A DNA stretch of 64,000 bases from NCBI GenBank assembly GCA_945859605.1, contig OX243827.1, forward strand, positions 744,501 to 808,500, in the 5' to 3' direction. The DNA is from Lumbricus rubellus (Eukaryota; Annelida; Clitellata; Crassiclitellata; Lumbricidae). The position numbers and the translations under genes are program-made. Positions 50,663 through 60,406 of this stretch are shown in pieces. Below the pieces are notes generated by a model. It was given only the letters and a program-made list of their open reading frames with translations, searched no databases and was not told where the DNA came from. Numbering within the stretch: position 1 is the first letter of the stretch; each line of letters opens with the position of its first letter.

Positions 50663-51412
50663 TTAGGGTCGTAAGAATGCCGCCGAAAAGTCCCTACACA
50701 AAATGTTCGTAGCGATGGATGAAAAGGCGTGTATGTTGACGTAATCGAACTCGTCTAGAAAAACTATGTTACTACCGATTGAATGGTTGTGCGAACCTTT
50801 CGTGCTCCCTCCGCCCGCAATCTGCATGTACGACGCCCCATTTTTATACAGGTGGACGGTGCCATACGCGGAAGCATTATTGTTACAAAATTCTATGTAC
50901 GCCGAAACGATATAGCACCCGGCTTTACTGGGGAAGAAAGAAGTCGTTCCGGTACCCTGTTCAATACCGTGTCTTGCGGTACCGCATCTTATTACGTCAA
51001 AAGTAACTGCAGTGTGAGTTCTAGCGAGTATAGCCTGTTGAGTTGAACTGTAAGCACTAACCGCGGGCCCTACCACCGCCGCCACTTTCGAAGTAAGTTG
51101 TTCATCGACGTATTTCTTATTCGTCAAATGATTATTGTCGGTCGGGACGTCGTCGTGATTCTGCAGTAAATCTATTACTTGCCCCCGACTCACTGCCTCA
51201 TCTATTCCCGCTTCCGGAGTATTCGCTGTATTCGTTGTATTCGTTGTAGGCAGACCTCTAATCGTATGACCACTCATATTTAGATCTCCGGTCGCTGGGT
51301 TTGCTCCATCTAGCCGTAGAAAAGTACTATTTACTTGACTTTCAGTAACTCCCCCGGCAATTACTCTTTGCGTAGATCCTGAATCTGTATGTCCAAATTT
51401 ATCAACAGGCAT
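50663..51412 (-). CDS. Fibre-like attachment protein 2
   Basis: 249 aa, paralogous to fibre 1 in its N-terminal 45 residues (protein and DNA) but with a different head. After 'TGDLNMSGHTIRGLPT' comes a linker ending 'NNHLTNKKYVDEQLTSKVAA'. A C1q-like domain follows ('THTAVTFDVIRCG...SKAGCYIVSAYIEF...VNIHAFSS'). Conserved anchor with exchanged head suggests modular evolution of host attachment. It is 24 bp from fibre 1, same strand, probably co-expressed. Confidence 0.6.
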   Translation of the reverse strand: MPVDKFGHTDSGSTQRVIAGGVTESQVNSTFLRLDGANPATGDLNMSGHTIRGLPTTNTTNTANTPEAGIDEAVSRGQVIDLLQNHDDVPTDNNHLTNKKYVDEQLTSKVAAVVGPAVSAYSSTQQAILARTHTAVTFDVIRCGTARHGIEQGTGTTSFFPSKAGCYIVSAYIEFCNNNASAYGTVHLYKNGASYMQIAGGGSTKGSHNHSIGSNIVFLDEFDYVNIHAFSSIATNILCRDFSAAFLRP

Positions 51413-51434
51413 TTTTTACATCTGAATATAATTT

Positions 51435-51869
51435 TCAATGCAGGCTGTTTATAACTTCTTGAAAAGTCACTCCATCTTTGCATGTTTTTTTCAGGACGTG
51501 CAGGCATAGATGACCGCAAAACACTTCGTTGTCGGGCTGCACGCGCTCGCTATTGTAGTACACAGGACTCTGCAAATACTCTACCAGTTCTGTAGGAGGG
51601 GACAGGCCATAGCTGTCGAAATATATTTTGTCCTTGCCGTTTTTTGAAAAAGCGACCCAGTGCGAGCCGGTTCCATTAGAATCGTCTAGATTCAATATCC
51701 CGCATTCAGTCCGTCTAGGTTTCTTCGGCAGCTCGTCTCTGAGAAATACTCCCCGGAAATTAGGGATATTGAGCTTTTTCGCGGCATCTAGTAGCTCAAA
51801 ATTCGTCAACGGATGATTTGCGAGAATAACACCTTCGACATTTATGTTTTTCACAGTTGTATAGCTCAT
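51435..51869 (-). CDS. Adenain-like cysteine protease
   Basis: 144 aa. The catalytic His is in 'GTGSHWVAF' (His70-Trp71), Asp in 'IYFDSYGLSPP' (Asp85), and Gln111 and Cys118 in 'QPDNEVFCGHLCL'; the seven-residue Gln-Cys spacing matches adenovirus protease. The family cuts virion precursors at (M/I/L)xGx-G or xGG-x during maturation; several element proteins carry such sites. All active-site residues are intact. Confidence 0.9.
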   Translation of the reverse strand: MSYTTVKNINVEGVILANHPLTNFELLDAAKKLNIPNFRGVFLRDELPKKPRRTECGILNLDDSNGTGSHWVAFSKNGKDKIYFDSYGLSPPTELVEYLQSPVYYNSERVQPDNEVFCGHLCLHVLKKTCKDGVTFQEVINSLH

Positions 51870-51891
51870 TTTAATATTTCATCTAGATGTT

Positions 51892-52221
51892 TCACAAACT
51901 AACGAGCTTTCGAGCTTCTACGCAAGCGAGATAATATTTATGTCTGCAATTTTTGCATTCATTCGCCTTTCCATCTTTTTGAAATCGATTGTTGTCGTAT
52001 TCCGATATGTTCTGACTTACCTTACACCGACTGCAAACTTTTGTGTCTTTTGTCTCCCTAATTTCCTGTCTTGCGTATTTGTGCGCAAGCTCTTTCACTT
52101 TGGCATTTTTACAAATTTTACAGCTGGGGTAATACCCGCTCTTCTGTGAGTTATCTTTGTGAAATTCGTCCAAGCTTTTTTCTATTTTGCATTTAGAACA
52201 CACTTTTTTTGCCGCATCCAT
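51892..52221 (-). CDS. Double zinc-ribbon protein
   Basis: 109 aa with two repeats of the pattern K-x-C-x2-C-(K)-x-(F/Y)-x-C-x2-C: CSKCKIEKSLDEFH...CKICKN and CSRCKVSQNISEYD...CKNCRH. Similar short zinc proteins occur in phages and large DNA viruses next to nucleases; no nuclease residues are seen here. ATG in TATAAAATG context, directly downstream of the polymerase gene on the same strand. Function unknown, probably nucleic-acid binding. Confidence 0.6.
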   Translation of the reverse strand: MDAAKKVCSKCKIEKSLDEFHKDNSQKSGYYPSCKICKNAKVKELAHKYARQEIRETKDTKVCSRCKVSQNISEYDNNRFQKDGKANECKNCRHKYYLACVEARKLVSL

Positions 52222-52237
52222 TTTATATTAGTGTAAA

Positions 52238-55200
52238 TTATTCTTTATTTTGTTTAGTTTTCAGCGTGTAGTGCCCATAGGCTAGGGTGTGGATCCCGTC
52301 GTCCATTATTACTCTTTTGTCGTCGTTTGCTGAGAGAGCTATTTTATTTACTTCTTCGGTGTAAATTTCATGACGATAGGATCGAATGACGTTCATCGCT
52401 CTCGACTGTTGTCTTTTCGTAAACACGCAGTCTTTGTAATCTGCGTGAGTGATTGATTTCTTGACGACGTTCTTTTTCACACCTTTACATTTCTTGTAGT
52501 CTTCACCCGCCATTTTGTAAGAGTACAACTTGGATCGCAGCCCGACAAATTCTTCAATCTGTTTTCCCGCGGCCTCGTCTTTGAACATACCAACCACTTT
52601 TTTATTAACGCCGGATTCTATACCCGACGGGTGATCGCTCGGATAGTCTGAAGTATCGAACATACTTTGGACGTCGCGGGAAATATCTTTGTAGAAGTCT
52701 TCCGTTTTAATTTCATACGCCAAAGAATCGGTATCGGTGAATAATAGCTTGGCCCTATCTCCGTACTTGGCCTTGATGTAATTATAATGAAAATCATACA
52801 TGAGCGTCTTACTAACGTCTAATATACACATCCCCAGATATATCGGCTTGTTGTAAAACAACTTGGTCTTTTTCATGTGAACGGCGATGAGGTTTTCGTC
52901 GAAAATAGTTCGTCTGTCGTAATTAGTTTTCGCGACTAGCTTGATAGCTTCCTTCTCATCACTCACCAATCGTATGTCAACTCGATTCTCGATAGCTTCC
53001 ATTGTTTTACCGAAAACGCTATTGTTCATCAGTTTGAAAAAGTCTTTCTCAAAATCGTTCGTAGCTTTCGTTCTCAGGTTGGTATTCAGATCGATATACT
53101 TTTTCAGCCAGGCACTTTCCACGAATTTTATTCCTCGATGTATTTTTACGATTTTCAATCCGAGCCTTTCGTACAATTTTAAATTTCCGTAATGAACGAC
53201 GTACTTTACTTTGTCATTCAAGTTTGGAATGAGTTTCGCGACATTCGATCCCGCGGGTTTTACACTCTCCGGAGCGAGAGGATAATCATTATGCAGGTCG
53301 TGCAATTCCTCGGGATATTCTAAGTCGACTTCTAACACACATCCCACTCCATCTCGTTCGGTAATGTTTCTCCAATCATTCAATTCGTCATCGTTCATCC
53401 ATTCAAACCCGTGAGTCGGTAGCGGCTTGCTCATCGCCCATCCATACAAGTTGTTCGCGTCCAAGTATGGGATGAATACTGAATGTTGGGTGGGATTGAA
53501 AGCTTCTCCCATGTACTCGTTGTTCGCTTTCGCATATCGATGGGAAATCGTGCTGACACCTCCCCGTATTCCCTGCTTGATCATCAGTAACATATCGTAG
53601 TCACTCAACAACTCCAACTCTACACCAGTCGTCTTCAACGCCGCATCCCATGCAAGTCCTGGGCTAGTGTAGTACCACGCAGGATCTAGGTTGTAGTGCT
53701 TCATACAGACGTCTCTGAAGTTTTCGAACACATCCGCTAATAATAGAACATCCGATAAATTGTACAAGTCATGATATTGACGTAATGTTTTGCATTCAAA
53801 TTTATCCCATACCGTGTTCGCGTGCGCGTAATCTTTTTCGCTGATACCCGAATCGGTTAGTTTTGAATAGAAGGCATGCTTCGATGGTAATTCGGTTTCG
53901 TTTAATCTTTCAACACCGTCGACGTAATCATACGGGTAAACGCCTTTTCTGAGTAAAAGATCCAGCTTCTCACCTTCAAAAAATTTCCCTAAATTCTTGC
54001 ACTGATCTTTCTGAAGATTTTTCGATAACACGTCGAGACTCTGGGGCATGAATCTTAAACTATCGATGAAACGTAATTCGCGCTTGACTTCTCTCTCTTT
54101 TCCATCTTTGTCTACAAATTTATCGACGACGACCTCTCTGCTGAATGAGATATACTTTTCTTCGTTGCAGGGAATGCATTTGATTTTCTCGCCGTGTTCA
54201 CCTCGTAATTTCTTGATAAATAAATGGCTGTCATAACCGGTCAAATTGTGAAATACGACGGGGAAGAACTTGGGGACTTTGAATTTCAGATTACAAAGGT
54301 TGTGAGCGGCGCCCCTAAATTTTCCAGTCAAATGACAGTGATCTCGTACTCGTTTTTCGTCGCCTATAAATTCTCCTTCGCATATATGGCAAACAGTAGC
54401 CGAGTCGAAGAGCACCTGCTCTTTCTTGCCGAATATCATCTTCTTGGGGAATTTGAACTCGTTGTATATTCGTTTCACATTTTCTTCGAGACTGTCTATG
54501 AATTTCTGAGCGACATCATCGTCTTCGTTTTCAGCTGTAAACCTCACAGGCTCTTGAGAATAAACATCATCGTCGAAGCATTTCAAATGATAACAAAACG
54601 AACTGGGCGTATGTTTTTGATACTTGTTGGTGTAAGACGTGCTAGGAACGGGCTGGCATGTACCAATAGGTTTGATGAACGACTCAAAGTCGGCAAAGTA
54701 CACAAACGGTACTCTCATCTTTCTATAGTGATGTGTAAAACTTAGCATAGCCCCAGGTTCTGGAAGTTCTATTCGTTGGGCGTCCTGCTGCGAACAGTAC
54801 TCGGTATGTTTGTGAAGCGATTCTACCTTTCTAAAACCGATTAAACATCTTCTGCAATAGTGCATTGAATTATGGGATTTTTCTGTTCGTAGTGCCAGCA
54901 ATCTGTTGAAATTCCTGATCCAACAATAATGCTTCTTTTCTCCATCAGAAATGAGTAATAGATCTACACACCTATCATTCTCATGCTTTGATATATATAG
55001 TGGGAATACATTCACATCTTTCTCGTAACCAAAAACATTAACACTAATATTATTATTTCGCTCAAACTTACTCATCACATTAGCATCCGCTGCTACGGGG
55101 AATTCGATACCAGACCAATTGAGTTCCTCAGACTGTCTAATTAATTCTTTCGTAATTCTTTCTGTATTTTTGTCGACTGGGTTTACAGCCCTCGTTACAC

Positions 55201-56098
55201 ACCACTTGAAGCATTCATCGTCTTCGTTCTTCATATTAATAATAGCCTTTTTATTCGCTAAATAATCTGGAAGTGGAATATAAGAACTTCCTTTCAATGG
55301 TTTATATGTCACTGTATCGATATCCAACTTCAAAACGGTTTTGAATCTCCAATTACTCCCCCGCATCTGAAAACTTGCCATGCTCTCCTTAATTTTATCC
55401 GCTGCGTTGGTATATATTTCCCTCACATCGGTTGCTTCTAAAATAATATCACTCTTTGATTTGAAATTAGGCTCAGCCGTTACTACTTCGCCGGTTTTCA
55501 TATCTACTTTCTCCATTACGCACATGAGATCGAATTGAACTTTTACCCCGCGATTTTTCCCTAGCAGCCTAACTACCTGCGGTCTTACAGCCTTGAGAAA
55601 AGTTGCAACATCGATCCCGTTGTCGCCATCGATCGTGTATCTTTTTGTAAACCCTTTGATAGCCGTCGCAGTCTCTCGAAGTTTGAACCTATGAATGGGC
55701 GGTTTTATTTGAGGGGGTAACTCACTAATCTCGCGAGTCAGCCAATCCGAAAAAACTATTTTATTTTTCCCCGGATGCAAAAATTTCCAAGTAGTAGTCA
55801 AGAATGCCGTAAGTTCCGCTTTTGCTAATCTCGAGTATCCTCGCACACCTCTCTTTTTCGCAATTTCTCGCAATTCTCGCACAGTGGCGGGAGTATGCGC
55901 TTGTGCTTTGTTGACCTGAGCCCGAGCGCCTAGTCGATCTCCCTGCGATATGAACGCTATGAGTTCCGCTTTTCGCAAACTCGAGTATCCTCTTTGTCCT
56001 CTCTGTTTAGGAATTTGTCGTAATTCTTTCAGATTATACGATGAGTAGTCCATTTTATATTGGGATCTCCTGTCTTTAGGCCGAGCTGTATATTCCAT
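52238..56098 (-). CDS. Protein-primed DNA polymerase B
   Basis: 1286 aa from ATG 56098; an alternative ATG at 56053 gives 'MDYSSYN' and has the better TATAAAATG context. Two SAP-type motifs open the protein (about 17-53 and 70-105). A C2H2 motif ('YCRRCLIGF...HKHTEYC') lies near 410-435. Exo I is 'FADFESF' near 470. An endonuclease VII-like zinc motif ('CHICEGEF...RDHCHLTGKFRG') lies near 570-600, Exo II 'GYDSHLF' near 625 and Exo III 'SDVLLLADVFE' near 785. Polymerase motif A 'DANNLYGW' is near 880, B 'NNSVFGKTM' near 1030, C 'FTDTDSL' near 1120 and 'KLYSYKM' near 1195. All catalytic residues are present. It replicates linear DNA from a protein primer at the TIR ends. Confidence 0.93.
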   Translation of the reverse strand: MEYTARPKDRRSQYKMDYSSYNLKELRQIPKQRGQRGYSSLRKAELIAFISQGDRLGARAQVNKAQAHTPATVRELREIAKKRGVRGYSRLAKAELTAFLTTTWKFLHPGKNKIVFSDWLTREISELPPQIKPPIHRFKLRETATAIKGFTKRYTIDGDNGIDVATFLKAVRPQVVRLLGKNRGVKVQFDLMCVMEKVDMKTGEVVTAEPNFKSKSDIILEATDVREIYTNAADKIKESMASFQMRGSNWRFKTVLKLDIDTVTYKPLKGSSYIPLPDYLANKKAIINMKNEDDECFKWCVTRAVNPVDKNTERITKELIRQSEELNWSGIEFPVAADANVMSKFERNNNISVNVFGYEKDVNVFPLYISKHENDRCVDLLLISDGEKKHYCWIRNFNRLLALRTEKSHNSMHYCRRCLIGFRKVESLHKHTEYCSQQDAQRIELPEPGAMLSFTHHYRKMRVPFVYFADFESFIKPIGTCQPVPSTSYTNKYQKHTPSSFCYHLKCFDDDVYSQEPVRFTAENEDDDVAQKFIDSLEENVKRIYNEFKFPKKMIFGKKEQVLFDSATVCHICEGEFIGDEKRVRDHCHLTGKFRGAAHNLCNLKFKVPKFFPVVFHNLTGYDSHLFIKKLRGEHGEKIKCIPCNEEKYISFSREVVVDKFVDKDGKEREVKRELRFIDSLRFMPQSLDVLSKNLQKDQCKNLGKFFEGEKLDLLLRKGVYPYDYVDGVERLNETELPSKHAFYSKLTDSGISEKDYAHANTVWDKFECKTLRQYHDLYNLSDVLLLADVFENFRDVCMKHYNLDPAWYYTSPGLAWDAALKTTGVELELLSDYDMLLMIKQGIRGGVSTISHRYAKANNEYMGEAFNPTQHSVFIPYLDANNLYGWAMSKPLPTHGFEWMNDDELNDWRNITERDGVGCVLEVDLEYPEELHDLHNDYPLAPESVKPAGSNVAKLIPNLNDKVKYVVHYGNLKLYERLGLKIVKIHRGIKFVESAWLKKYIDLNTNLRTKATNDFEKDFFKLMNNSVFGKTMEAIENRVDIRLVSDEKEAIKLVAKTNYDRRTIFDENLIAVHMKKTKLFYNKPIYLGMCILDVSKTLMYDFHYNYIKAKYGDRAKLLFTDTDSLAYEIKTEDFYKDISRDVQSMFDTSDYPSDHPSGIESGVNKKVVGMFKDEAAGKQIEEFVGLRSKLYSYKMAGEDYKKCKGVKKNVVKKSITHADYKDCVFTKRQQSRAMNVIRSYRHEIYTEEVNKIALSANDDKRVIMDDGIHTLAYGHYTLKTKQNKE

Positions 56099-56120
56099 TT
56101 TCAATTATTTTACATACACA

Positions 56121-56736
56121 AGAAAAAATAATAATATTCGATTGATCCAAAGACGATTATAAACCAACGGTGTAAAATCGTTTGCGATATTGTAATCCCA
56201 TATCTACGTCGTAGTCCACTCACGCTCTTGCATCACACGGGCATGAGTTGCCATTGCATTGACAATTAACGACGATGATCTCGTTGTCGATCAAACTAAC
56301 ATCACACGGGGGCGAGTTGCCATTGCGCCGACGACGAACGACGATGGTCTCGCCTAGCCCTTGTTGTCGATCCGGCCGTGAATTCTTGCATGAGCATTCA
56401 TCGTCGTAGCATTCGCGGGTGTGGGCGTCAATTTTAGCAATGAACTTCGCTATCCACCGTCTTGTAAAATATGCATGCTTGCCGCTGCGCTCGGCGATTT
56501 TTCGTAATTCAGTAACAGTTTTCTTCGAGTAGTCCATTTTACATACGCCAGAGAAAATATTTTTTACTTTTTTACTTTTTTTTTTTACTTTTTTACTTTT
56601 TTACTTTTTTTAACTTTTTTTACTTTTTTAAGGCTGTATTGGTCAAATGGGCGAAGGTCAAGGCTGTACTGGTCAAATGGGCGAAGGTCAAGGCTGTACT
56701 GGTCAAATGAGTCAGCCGCCTTATTAGCCCTCTACT
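56121..56736 (-). repeat. Polinton right terminal inverted repeat
   Basis: Reverse complement of 41327-41941, including the ORF, A/T tract and 30-bp tip repeats. It ends CTCTACT against the duplicated GCTGTT. Polymorphism relative to the left copy is mostly in homopolymer length and a handful of substitutions. Confidence 0.9.
56220..56537 (-). CDS. TIR-encoded SAP-like protein, right copy
   Basis: 105 aa, same as the left copy except about four residues (two near residue 57-61, two near the C-terminus). It lies upstream of, and on the same strand as, the polymerase gene with about 120 bp between. It could act as a leader gene or be co-transcribed with the polymerase. Confidence 0.6.
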   Translation of the reverse strand: MDYSKKTVTELRKIAERSGKHAYFTRRWIAKFIAKIDAHTRECYDDECSCKNSRPDRQQGLGETIVVRRRRNGNSPPCDVSLIDNEIIVVNCQCNGNSCPCDARA

Positions 56737-56742
56737 GCTGTT
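56737..56742. repeat. Polinton target-site duplication, right (GCTGTT)
   Basis: Identical to 41321-41326. Confidence 0.9.
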
Positions 56743-57111
56743 TTTACGTGAGTTCGAATTATGTAAAATGTCATTAAGAGGAGAAAAATATTGCAGAAAA
56801 ATATTAATATTGCCGATAATTAAAAACACGCACAGACTTCGAGTAAAGTCATCGGTAGCTCATAATTCATTTCACTCATTCATTCAGAAACGTATATGGC
56901 GCCCCACCCGAAAACTACTCAGAGGCGCTCCCTATACTCCAGCGCGCCCTAAAAGAAGAGTTGTAAGTTTTGTGAGGAAGGTTTTTGGTAGACTCCCAGG
57001 GTGTAGGTGCAGCTATATAAAGGGAGGTCATTCCATTTAACCGAGATGGCTCGATGCCACATGGTTTCAGACCGTGCAAGATGGACTAAGAGGAGTCCCT
57101 TTCCAGCAGAA

Positions 57112-57345
57112 TGGGGCGCGGTGTAGTGGTGGCGTCGTTGCCTTAATTGGAGCCGGAAGGTTCGAGGTTCGAATCCACCTCGCCGCGTAAGAACCTTGGG
57201 CAAGTCCTTTACTCACAATTGCTCAGCGCTTCGGCGTGACACTCCAATGCAGTGTCCGCTCTGCATTCGGGAGCGCCTCTGAGTAGGGAGAGCTTGAAAG
57301 GGCGCTATACCAAGTGCACATACAAACAAACAAACAAACAACGTC
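57112..57345 (+). repeat. tRNA-derived SINE, best copy
   Basis: The head GGGGCGCGGTGTAGTGGTGGCGTC (A-box region) and B box GGTTCGAATCC (57166-57176) are clear. The body has 'GGGCAAGTCCTTTACTCACAATTG' and 'CTTCGGCGTGACACTCCAATGCAGTG', with tail 'CGGGAGCGCCTCTGAGTAG...GGGCGCTATACCAAG' and a (CAAA)n end at 57320-57345. Inserted in a LINE 3' region. Confidence 0.75.
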
Positions 57346-57944
57346 CTTGGATACCAGACATGAGGCGGCATAGCTCTCGGAGGTACATATGGGGCGAGAC
57401 CCTGACGAAATCACCATGCCAGAGTCTTACGATAACTCAATAGGCTGCCGTACAGGGAGCAAGTGAAGCATTTCTAGTATATAGATGGAGACATGACTGA
57501 ATTTAGGGATTTTCCCAATGAGGCGCGCAGCAGAACGCAATGCCCGATCATGACACAATTCTGCCGATAGGAGGCTACAAGTAGAGCGAAAAGCAATAGT
57601 CGATGTGAGATGCAACATAGTAAAACGCTAAAGGACGATTAGCATTCATTCAGAAGCAGCAGAGGTAAGAGAGCGGATGACAGTCCGAAATCTGGTGCAG
57701 CTGATAGCGGCAGTCTCGAACAAGAAGTTGAAGAGCAAAAGTGAGTTCTTGGCCAAGCTGGACACCGAGGTCATGAACCGTGGCTACAGTCAGAAAACCA
57801 GGCGTTCGACCAGTACATCTTGGTCGACCGTATCGAACGCTGCCGATAGATCAAGCAAGCCGAGCAGCGCGTGATCACCCACATCCATCGCCTCGGTAGG
57901 GTCAATGATCACCTCGAGAAGTCCTGTTTTTGTGCTGGAACCGT

Positions 57945-58122
57945 CTTCCTCACAAACTTCGTCTTGAGTTTCTTAGTCTCGCTCTCCCTTTGTTTAGGAA
58001 ACGCCTGAAGACTATACTATTCGTTAGCGGCAGTGCTAGCCATGGTCGGGAGTGCTACTGAATCTGTGAGCGGAGCTATATAGGCCTAAATGTTCATTTA
58101 CAATTACAATTACAATTTGTCG
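57945..58122 (+). pseudogene. Short LINE 3'-end insertion
   Basis: A plus-strand scrap ('SLFRKRLKTILF'-like) ending in (ACAATT)n at 58103-58120, sitting inside the minus-strand LINE RT. GGAAC lies at both edges (about 57940 and 58126) and may be a target duplication. Confidence 0.4.
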
Positions 58123-58186
58123 AATGGAACTTCCGGCAAGCTGACTGATGAGCTGGAAGAAATCCCGCCGACGGTAGATGCTCGGC

Positions 58187-60406
58187 CAGTGGCGTCTACC
58201 AATGGGGGGGGGGGGGTTGGGAGAACGTTCTCCCACGGCTTCTGAAAGTGGGGGGGTTTGGCGTTTTTCGGGTGTAAATTGGGGGGGGGTTTGCTGAATT
58301 CCTATTATATAAAGGCTTGTATTACGAAAATTATTGTCGAAAACCTATGTTGCCTCGAACTAACAAACCCACGGTTCGCTTGAAGTCACATATTTGGTAG
58401 GGAGTACAACAACCCATAGACATTAGTGTCAGTCAGGTCTCTAGCTGGCATACAACGGTGGATCGCAGTCATTCGGAATTGACCTCTTATCACTTGTCAC
58501 GCTTACTGACGGAGCCAAGCCGAAGCCCACACCGGCCATGGAAGGTGATGAAGGGAACAAAATTAATGATGCGACGGTCGCGCAGCAGGAATCAAACGAC
58601 CCGTTCTAAGACACTTGCTGCTGTGCAAGTGCAGCTTGCCTCAGTCTACTGATACGACGGACAGTGGTCCCTTCTGTAAAGTAGTCTAAGCCTAATTAAG
58701 CTAATAACAGATGTTTCGTATTAGATTCCCAGCCAGCAGATCGCTGAAATGGATAAGAGCAGGTCTGATGTAGGCATACATGCGAACAGAGTCTTTCCAT
58801 GCTAGAGATGCAGCCGTAAAGTGCTAGAAGCGAGATGATAGTCATTATACTGTGGACAACCGAATTTGACTGTTTATGTGTTAAGTTTTTCTTATTTCGC
58901 GAAGAGTTGCATCGACATCAGCAGGAGTTTTCAACAGCTAAAGGTCTGCGCCCATATACACAGAGAATTTCTGTGGAGAATTCGAACTCTTAATTTCGAG
59001 CTTCTATAAGCGCATGGACGGAGACTTAAAGGGGGGGGGAGAGGAGGAGATGCTTATATCGTCCCAATGTTTCAGAAATATTTCTTAAATATTATAATTT
59101 ACTATGTACAGTATTATCCACTATTTATCTATAATGAGAATTCGTATAAGATAGCAGCTTAAAAGCTACCATAACATTTTACGAATAAAACAATTAAACA
59201 ATGGGACATTTATTCAAGTCTTTAAACCACATCTATGAGCACTGAAATCATGACACCTTAAAAGGTTACGGCTACAATGTGCAAATCCAAAAATTGTATA
59301 AAATTTGTAAGTCAACACTCTAAAGTCTTAAACCATGACTAGGCTATCAGCATTGAAAAATGAAAAATCTTACCATAACACTATGGAAATTCAAATAAGC
59401 TTAAGTTAAAAGAAAACTCGGAGTAGGCGATGTCTTCATTGAAATCTTAAACTATCTCTTTCAACAATGAAATTATGAGAAAGTTTTGACATTCATGCTT
59501 CAAGTGTTAGCCTACCATTACAGTGTGGAAATTATAAAAAAATTTAATAATTGGAGGGGACAGTTTTGAAGTCTCAAGCCACCACTATCACCACTGAAAT
59601 GATGAAAAATTTCGTTAAAATGACAGCCTATTATTATAATGGTACCATTGCAGCGTGGAAATTAAAACGTTTTCAACATTGGGGAGGGAAACATCCTCCC
59701 AAACCCTTTCGGCTTCGGCGATCGTCCTTCGACCGCTCGTTTGTCTCTCCCCCCCCCAGATAGGACCAAGTCTCCGTCTGTGTTTAAGAGTATGCAATTA
59801 ATTCTTTTCGGCTACTGCAGCAACAGGATATTTCGCAGTGTTGAGTTTTAATGATTTAGAATTGTACAACTACATGTACTTTTCTACTTGCCTATTAAGC
59901 ATACCATTTTAGGCATATTAATTTTAGCCATAGGTAGAGCTGAGCCATATTGCGTCTTGATTTTGCTTTAGCCCTTAATGCTAATTTCTAAATTCCCTGT
60001 TCTTTGCTCAAACATTTGCGTTTGAAATTCATCACAGAATTAAAAGCCAGACAATATGACACGCTATCGGTCAATTGCAGTCTCTTAATGACCATCCATA
60101 TATTACGTATGCAAACAATCGTATTTTCGAACCCTCCCCCCGTGCATTTTGTTGACACCTTCATAACCTATTATCTTTGCTATTATCCTATTAGCCTAAT
60201 GTATACGTCATAATTAGACATTTATTTGCCATGCGTACATTCAACCGAACCCCCACCCCACCCCGTACGCAAATCGCCTAAATTCCGTGATCCCTCCCCT
60301 CCGTGCCTACGTAATATAAGAACAGATTCTCATAAAAAATTTAAGTCGGCGAAAATGGGGGGGTTTGTTCTCCCACTCCAAGTGGGGGGGGGGTTAGACG
60401 CCACTG
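58187..60406. mobile_element. Non-autonomous hAT element, 8-bp target duplication
   Basis: Begins CAGTGGCGTCTA and ends TAGACGCCACTG. It is flanked by TGCTCGGC at 58179-58186 and 60407-60414. G-runs and GTTCTCCCAC copies (58227 and 60367) lie just inside both ends. The perfect palindrome GGGAGAACGTTCTCCC is at 58219-58234. No transposase frame. CAGTGGCG-type ends with 8-bp duplication are the hAT signature. It interrupts a LINE RT frame cleanly between two codons of recognisable motif. Confidence 0.85.
59014..59782. mobile_element. Nested TIR element inside the hAT
   Basis: ATGGACGGAGACTTAAAGGGGGG at the left pairs with CCCCCCC...AAGTCTCCGTCTG at the right. The terminal GGACGGAGAC is the same as at 30040, so both belong to one short-TIR family. 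Confidence 0.5.

Larger units (their letters stand above)
41327..56736. mobile_element. Complete Maverick/Polinton (adintovirus-like), 15,410 bp
   Basis: Bounded by inverted repeats starting AGTAGAGGGCTAATAAGG and a perfect 6-bp duplication. It encodes a protein-primed polymerase B, retroviral-type integrase, packaging ATPase, adenain-like protease, major and minor capsid proteins, plus accessory proteins. Gene order from the left: TIR ORF (+), integrase (-), phospholipase (-), ATPase to major capsid (+), two fibres, protease, zinc protein and polymerase (-), TIR ORF (-). CpG is visibly commoner inside than in the flanks, and the TIRs and target duplication are well preserved, so the insertion looks fairly young. 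Lesions are limited to the minor capsid (frameshift) and integrase (no ATG, shortened D-E spacing). Confidence 0.95.

Noticed and set aside
52941..54745. Plus-strand frames inside the polymerase region
   Set aside because: Antisense shadows of the polymerase gene; no motifs and no start context like the other element genes.
41327..56736. Free virus contamination rather than an integrated element
   Set aside because: The exact 6-bp duplication joined to host sequence on both sides shows integration.
57112..57190. tRNA gene
   Set aside because: A and B boxes are present but no cloverleaf with a sensible anticodon stem; the sequence continues into a SINE body found elsewhere in the window.
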